Assembly: GCA_964355975.1 (NCBI GenBank)
Contig: CAYHFW010000008.1
Span: 31,225 to 95,224 of the forward strand
Source of the DNA: F1-60-MAGs104 sp964355975
GTDB lineage: Bacteria; Planctomycetota; Phycisphaerae; Phycisphaerales; SM1A02
Direction of reading: 5' to 3'
DNA: 64,000 bases
Part shown: positions 59,765 to 64,000 of the stretch, piece after piece
Numbering within the stretch: position 1 is the first letter of the stretch
How the letters are laid out: the number at the start of each line of letters is the position of its first letter
Translations under genes and position numbers: made by a program
The notes under the pieces: generated by a model
Told to the model about the DNA's origin: nothing
Seen by the model: only the letters and a program-made list of their open reading frames with translations
Databases searched by the model: none

Positions 59765-61441
59765 ATGCCACGAACGCGCGCGTTCATTCTCGATGCGATG
59801 TCGAGCCTCGCGCAGCAACTGGCGTTCATTCCAAGAGAGACTGCGGTGCGCCAACTCGAGTGCGTGCGTGCATTGCACGAGAGCATCCATCGAGACGACC
59901 TCTATGGATGGAGCGACATCGAGTACCAGATCACCCGATTTCGCAGTGAAAAACGGTCCAGTCAAGCAGATTTGCGCGTTGTGGGAGCATCGCTCGCGCG
60001 TGACCTCAACGAACTCGCACTGCGGCTGAGTGCACGCGCGCCGCACACTACCGCCGATGCATGGACCCTCGATGGACTCGCAAAGTCATGGAACGTGAGC
60101 GCGCGCACGCTTCATCGCTGGCGCGCGCTTGGACTTCTTTGTTGTTGGGTGCGGCGCTCGACGAGTCGCGCAGGCGCGCACGCATTGGTCCTTGGAGTGC
60201 GCAAAAACGACGCGGCTGCATTCCGAGCAGCCAATTCAGAACGCATCGCACGCGCAAGCGCTTTTTCTCTGATGACGGTTGCAACGCGAGAAAAAATTCT
60301 TGCGCGCGCTTCGCAGGTAAGTGCAGTGGGCGAACGGCGCATCTCGACCGCAGCGCGCACGATCTCGCGTGAAGTCGGGCGCAGTCGCGAGAGTGTTCGT
60401 GCGCTGTTGAAGGCGAATCCGACCGCGAGTCAGGGACGACTCACTGGGCGCGCAAGACCCGATAAACGAACCCTCTCGATTGCGCTCGCAGCGTCGATGC
60501 GCGGGATGGGTGCAACGCAACTCGCGAAGCGATTGAGTTGCTCGCGCGCGCGTGCTGACCGATTGGTTCAGCAGGCGCGAGGCTCGTATCTGCAAAGTGT
60601 TTCTCACTCGTTTCTTACAGAAAACAGCAAGATTCCAGCGACATTTATCCGTGCAGATGCACGCGAAGTCTTGCTTGCGCCACCGGCGGTGCAGGCGACA
60701 TTGTTGAGCGCCAAACCAATCGTCGATGCAGCGGAGTGGATGTCGATGAAGCCGTCGGTCGTTCGGCTTGCCGATGCAGGGGGCATCGACAGCGCGCGCA
60801 TGATGGCGGTGCGGTTCTTGCTCTTCACGGCGCAGCACCAGTCGAAGGCGCTGACGCATCCTCGCCCGACTGAACTCGCTCTTGATCGCATTGACACCGA
60901 TCTGCGCTGGGCGCGGCTGATCCTGCGCACGCTCCTTGCCAACGCAATGCCGACGCTCGCAACGCGACTCAAAGTCTGGAGCGGAATCGATCCGCTGCAT
61001 TTCAGTCGGGCCGATGGTGCGGGCGCTCTCAATCTTGCCGCACGCACGCTCGTTGAGGTGGTGCTCACAGCAGATCCCGTACAGATTGCAGAGAATCGAA
61101 TCAAACTCACGCGCGCAGTCGCGCTCGCCTTTGATCGGCGGGTCACAGCGCTCGCAGTTCCATCGCGGTCGGGTGGATCAGGTGAACCTGAGGGCGCTGC
61201 GATCGGTGAGCCACTCGACAGTGTGATGCCGTGGCATCAATGCGCGCAGACACTTGCACGCAGAGTTGCAAAGCTCGCCCCCTCGCCGCAGTGCGCTCTC
61301 TGGCACCAAAGGCTCGGTTGGGATGGCACCGCCCCGCAGACTCTTGCGCAGATTGCCACCGCCCAACGCAAACCAGTGGGCGTGATCGCACGAGCGTTGA
61401 ACGGAGCGATCAACCAGTCGAGAAAAGCAGGAAAAAAATGA
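59765..61441 (+). CDS. Large multi-helix-turn-helix protein with sigma-like C-terminus
   Basis: Not assigned to a named family. The 558-residue protein has several apparent DNA-binding segments: LDGLAKSWNVSARTLHRWRALGL (MerR-like, near 105-127), STAARTISREVGRSRESVRALLK (near 195-217), GATQLAKRLSCSRARADRLVQQA (near 248-270), and a final PQTLAQIATAQRKPVGVIARALN near 525-547 that resembles sigma-70 region 4. The middle (about 375-470) is helical and includes DRIDTDLRWARLILRTLLA. Similar proteins are known to me as sigma factor-like in Phycisphaerae, but I cannot verify that here. It lies 15 bases behind alr. Confidence 0.72.
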   Translation: MPRTRAFILDAMSSLAQQLAFIPRETAVRQLECVRALHESIHRDDLYGWSDIEYQITRFRSEKRSSQADLRVVGASLARDLNELALRLSARAPHTTADAWTLDGLAKSWNVSARTLHRWRALGLLCCWVRRSTSRAGAHALVLGVRKNDAAAFRAANSERIARASAFSLMTVATREKILARASQVSAVGERRISTAARTISREVGRSRESVRALLKANPTASQGRLTGRARPDKRTLSIALAASMRGMGATQLAKRLSCSRARADRLVQQARGSYLQSVSHSFLTENSKIPATFIRADAREVLLAPPAVQATLLSAKPIVDAAEWMSMKPSVVRLADAGGIDSARMMAVRFLLFTAQHQSKALTHPRPTELALDRIDTDLRWARLILRTLLANAMPTLATRLKVWSGIDPLHFSRADGAGALNLAARTLVEVVLTADPVQIAENRIKLTRAVALAFDRRVTALAVPSRSGGSGEPEGAAIGEPLDSVMPWHQCAQTLARRVAKLAPSPQCALWHQRLGWDGTAPQTLAQIATAQRKPVGVIARALNGAINQSRKAGKK

Positions 61442-61455
61442 GCCGAACGGTCGGT

Positions 61456-61920
61456 TTAGCGCTTGGAGAACTGGAAGCGTCGGCGTGCGCCGGACTGTCC
61501 ATACTTCTTGCGTTCGACCTTTCGTGAATCGCGCGTCAAGAAACTGTTGGCGCGAAGCACTGGTTCGAGATTCACGTCGTATGCGAAGATCGCACGGGCG
61601 AGACCCATCAGGACGGCGCCAGCCTGTCCAGTGACTCCGCCACCAGCAACGTTCACTTTGATATCGATCTTGTCGCGCAGCGAACACTTGTCAACAACTG
61701 CGAGCAACATCTTGCGATCGCGATCGTCCACGAAGAACTCTTCAAAGGGAGTCTCGTTGATCGCAAACTTGCCACTGCCAGGGTGCACGCGGACGCGCGC
61801 AGTCGCGGTCTTGCGACGACCCGTTCCCCAGTACCAACCCTTTGGGTCAGCGGTGTGTTGAATAGAAGACTTGGTCGTTCCGACCGTCGTACCGAGTGTC
61901 ATTGTTGGCATGCTGGTCAT
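61456..61920 (-). CDS. rpsI: Small ribosomal subunit protein uS9
   Basis: The 154-residue protein has about 25 extra N-terminal residues (Thr/Met-rich), then WYWGTGRRKTATARVRV, FEEFFVDDRDR, VNVAGGGVTGQAGAVLMGLARAI, and the hallmark end DSRKVERKKYGQSGARRRFQFSKR, whose basic tail reaches the P site of the ribosome. It follows rplM by 4 bases, the conserved rplM-rpsI pair of bacteria. Confidence 0.96.
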   Translation of the reverse strand: MTSMPTMTLGTTVGTTKSSIQHTADPKGWYWGTGRRKTATARVRVHPGSGKFAINETPFEEFFVDDRDRKMLLAVVDKCSLRDKIDIKVNVAGGGVTGQAGAVLMGLARAIFAYDVNLEPVLRANSFLTRDSRKVERKKYGQSGARRRFQFSKR

Positions 61921-61924
61921 TGGA

Positions 61925-62365
61925 TTAGGCCTTGGTCTTCATTGTGGATGGCTGTTGTGCCTGGTGATCGTGCTGCGCGCCAGCGAAAACGCGCAGATTG
62001 CGCGTGATACGGCGGCCGAGGCGACCGCGTGGAAGCATGCGAATGATGGCCTCGGTGACCATCGTGGTTGGATCATCGCGAAGCAGTGTGTCGTAGTTGC
62101 GCACGCGCAGACCACCTGGGTATCCGCTCCAACGGCGCAGTGTCTTGAGCTCTCCCTTGCGGCCGGTGAGCACAACTTTGGCTGCATTGGTGATGATGAT
62201 TGAGTCGCCGCAGAGCACGTTCGGTGTGTATTCAGGACGGTGCTTTCCCATGAGTGCGGTGGCGATTTCGGTAGCGAGGCGACCGAGCACCTTGCCTTCT
62301 GCATCGACGATGCGCCACGTTGGCGGGAGCTGTCCGGTCTTGACGAATGTTGTTTGGCGGGGCAT
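61925..62365 (-). CDS. rplM: Large ribosomal subunit protein uL13
   Basis: The 146-residue protein has WRIVDAEGKVLGRLATEIATALMGKHRPEYTP, GDSIIITNAAKVVLTGRK, RWSGYPGGLRV, the TEAIIRMLPRGRLGRRITRNLRVFAG core and a Gln/His-rich end (HDHQAQQP). uL13 is an early assembly protein of the large subunit. Its transcript continues into rpsI. Confidence 0.96.
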   Translation of the reverse strand: MPRQTTFVKTGQLPPTWRIVDAEGKVLGRLATEIATALMGKHRPEYTPNVLCGDSIIITNAAKVVLTGRKGELKTLRRWSGYPGGLRVRNYDTLLRDDPTTMVTEAIIRMLPRGRLGRRITRNLRVFAGAQHDHQAQQPSTMKTKA

Positions 62366-62472
62366 GGTGTGAGTCTTTCGAGAGCGATTCTGATCGAATC
62401 AGGGGGAACGGAAAAGCGTACCGAAATCGCAGAAAGTGTCAAGGGAATGGCTCGTGATAGCGTGCGACCCTT

Positions 62473-63915
62473 ATGAGCGCACCTCGGATTTCGCTGATTG
62501 CCGCGTGGATTGCCATTCTCGTCGGTGGATGGTTGTGGGTGGACCTTGATTCTCTCTTGCAAAAGGCCGCAGGTGGCACGGATACGGCCGCCGCGACCGC
62601 CCCCGACGAGCCGTCTGAGCCCATCCAACTCGTCGGATTCAAGGAAGAATTCATGGGAAAGGTCGTCGTGACCCTGCTCTCGCTCGAATCGGTGGCTCAG
62701 AACAAGGGGATCGCCGCCGCGCAGATCGCACCCCTCGTCGCTGCGGACCAAGAGCCCGTGGTAATCGTCTGCGGAGCGATTCTGCTCGCGCGCGTCGGAG
62801 ACTTTACGGCGGCACAGGATGCCATCACGCGGGTCGCCACGCGCGTCACCGAAGATCCGAAGTGCGCACCCGCTGGGTTTCTTGAGATCGCGCTGCTGGT
62901 CAAGCAAGAGATTCTGGACATTCAAGATCCACAAGGCAATCACGACCTCTCGGATGCGCAGTCTGAAACACTCGAGGCGACGATGGGATGGTTTGGAAAG
63001 TTGCTCAACTCAACCGCTGAGCCCGATCCAGTCTTTGAAGCGGGGCTCGACAGCAGTGCGTGGACCATTGCGCTGTCGATGTGCGCTCTGCTCGTTCTCA
63101 TTTCAATCGCCGCGATCGGTGGACTCATCTGGCTTGTGGTTCTCGCTGCGCGCTGGGCAGGCGGAAAGATCGCTGCGCCTCTCGCAGAGCCGTTGCACAC
63201 TGCGACGACGCTGCCCTGGATCTTCGCAGGTTGGTTCTGGTTGACGCTGCTGCTCTCAGTCGGCGTCGCGTTGCTCGCATCGCGCGCTGGGCGACTCGAT
63301 GGTGGATGGCCGCTCTTCTTGCAACTCGCATCGATGCTCTTGCCGCTCGTCGCGCTCATGATCGGGCGGCGGCGGGGAGTCTCGTGGGGACAGGTCTGCC
63401 ACGACGTTGGGCTGCACTGTGGACGCGGATTTTGGCGCGAATTCTTCTATGGATTCACTGTCTGGGCCACAGCGATTCCAATGGTGGTCGTGGGCGCGAT
63501 GATTGCATTCGTCCTCTCGCTGTTGCTGTCGCAAGACTTCGCCGACGCGGACCATCCACTGCCTGAAGCGATTGCGCACGGATCGATGAGCACGCGAATC
63601 ACGCTGTTGTTTCTCGCGGCGGTCGCTGCGCCACTCGTCGAAGAGATCGTCTTTCGCGGAGTGCTCTTTCGGCATCTGCGCGACCTCTCGCACAGATGGG
63701 GGCGTGGACTCTCATTCGTCGTCGCGGCGCTGGGATCAAGCTTCGTCTTTGCGGCGATCCATCCACAGGGGATTCTCTTCATTCCAATTCTTGGCGCACT
63801 CGCGTTTGCATTCTGTCTCGCGCGCGAAACGCGCGGCAGTTTGATTTCATGCATCGTTGCACATGGATTTCACAACGGGCTGATCACAGGATTTGTGATG
63901 ACGCTGTCGAGTTAG
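62473..63915 (+). CDS. CPBP family intramembrane metalloprotease with extra N-terminal domain
   Basis: The 480-residue protein begins with a membrane helix (LIAAWIAILVGGWLWV), then about 170 extracytoplasmic residues of mostly helical character, a second helix near 200-225 and a C-terminal CPBP/Abi domain. The latter has the glutamate motif EEIVFRGVLFRHL at 390-402 (Glu390-Glu391), FAAIHPQG with its His, and SCIVAHGFHNGL, which supply metal ligands as in Rce1-like proteases. CPBP proteins cleave membrane peptides, prenylated proteins or bacteriocins. The substrate is unknown. A structured repeat begins 41 bases after the stop. Confidence 0.87.
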   Translation: MSAPRISLIAAWIAILVGGWLWVDLDSLLQKAAGGTDTAAATAPDEPSEPIQLVGFKEEFMGKVVVTLLSLESVAQNKGIAAAQIAPLVAADQEPVVIVCGAILLARVGDFTAAQDAITRVATRVTEDPKCAPAGFLEIALLVKQEILDIQDPQGNHDLSDAQSETLEATMGWFGKLLNSTAEPDPVFEAGLDSSAWTIALSMCALLVLISIAAIGGLIWLVVLAARWAGGKIAAPLAEPLHTATTLPWIFAGWFWLTLLLSVGVALLASRAGRLDGGWPLFLQLASMLLPLVALMIGRRRGVSWGQVCHDVGLHCGRGFWREFFYGFTVWATAIPMVVVGAMIAFVLSLLLSQDFADADHPLPEAIAHGSMSTRITLLFLAAVAAPLVEEIVFRGVLFRHLRDLSHRWGRGLSFVVAALGSSFVFAAIHPQGILFIPILGALAFAFCLARETRGSLISCIVAHGFHNGLITGFVMTLSS

Positions 63916-63955
63916 CGCGGGGAATCACACAGCCACGCAGCCACGCAGCGCGAGC

Positions 63956-64000
63956 GCGGCGGAATGCTTCACTCGGCGCTCAAACAGCCCTCGCCGAGCT
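63956..64000 (+). repeat. structured dispersed repeat, third copy, cut by window end
   Basis: The last 45 bases match the first 45 bases of the repeats at 23205 and 23375 with one mismatch (T to C in the CAGCTCT loop). The copy starts 41 bases downstream of the CPBP gene stop, the same context as copy 1. Confidence 0.85.

Noticed and set aside
61939..62943. Long minus-strand frame covering rplM in another frame and the 5' part of the CPBP gene
   Set aside because: Composition is unlike a protein, and both overlapping genes are well supported.
1..64000. tRNA, rRNA, CRISPR, prophage or IS elements
   Set aside because: No T-loop-like GGTTCGAATCC-type sequences with matching arms, no repeat-spacer arrays, and no transposase, integrase or phage structural genes were seen by eye; a tRNAscan or profile search was not possible.

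Overview
The window looks like a chromosomal segment from a planctomycete, most probably class Phycisphaerae. The support comes from the sequence: a cell-surface protein ending in a PEP-CTERM-like tail (APGA, a short hydrophobic stretch, RRRR), a prepilin-like protein of the kind planctomycetes carry in many copies, a polyglycine secretin-N-like protein, and the mix of housekeeping genes. No rRNA, tRNA, CRISPR array, prophage or insertion sequence was seen. The segment is gene-dense, genes switch strand in short runs, and many neighbours overlap by 1-4 bases within operons or by 17-110 bases where two genes converge.

Layout. 1-7.6 kb: end of a PEP-CTERM-like protein, dnaK, a CysQ/Hal2-type nucleotidase coupled to an endonuclease/exonuclease/phosphatase-fold membrane protein, a prepilin-like protein, and an ECF sigma factor with a probable membrane anti-sigma factor. 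7.6-7.9 kb: a palindromic repeat element. 7.9-23.2 kb: an ABC-F ATPase, a class IV aminotransferase, dnaE, pdxH, a NYN-domain protein, rpsU with a long Gly/Arg tail, rsfS, an exported hydrolase, trmB, a zinc-ribbon protein, a sensor kinase and an FtsX-type permease. 23.2-23.5 kb: two copies of a 107-bp structured repeat; a third, cut copy closes the window.

23.5-37.4 kb is almost all on the minus strand. It holds a three-gene envelope operon (unknown exported protein, polyglycine secretin-N-like protein, GT-C glycosyltransferase), rpsA, an MFS-type protein, and a five-gene operon (S41 peptidase, LolA-like protein, NatA/NatB-like ABC exporter, HIT hydrolase). 37.5-47.2 kb: metH coupled to a fused double-domain CrcB/Fluc fluoride channel, an unknown protein, an M42 peptidase, ygfZ, a 56-residue membrane protein, an HMG-CoA lyase, a metallophosphoesterase and rpsR.

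47.3-64 kb: a TPR protein, a plant-type ferredoxin-NADP reductase, murA, a minus-strand run (DEAD-type helicase, psuG, rho, two MCE proteins, SpoU methyltransferase), alr, a large helix-turn-helix protein with a sigma-like C-terminus, rplM-rpsI and a CPBP protease. murA and alr together point to peptidoglycan synthesis. Translation genes (rpsU, rsfS, rpsA, rpsR, rplM, rpsI, trmB) are scattered rather than grouped. The most unusual items are the fused fluoride channel, the dispersed structured repeats, the bS21 tail, the class IV aminotransferase lacking the usual PLP-binding Glu, and the divergent RNA-binding domain of Rho.
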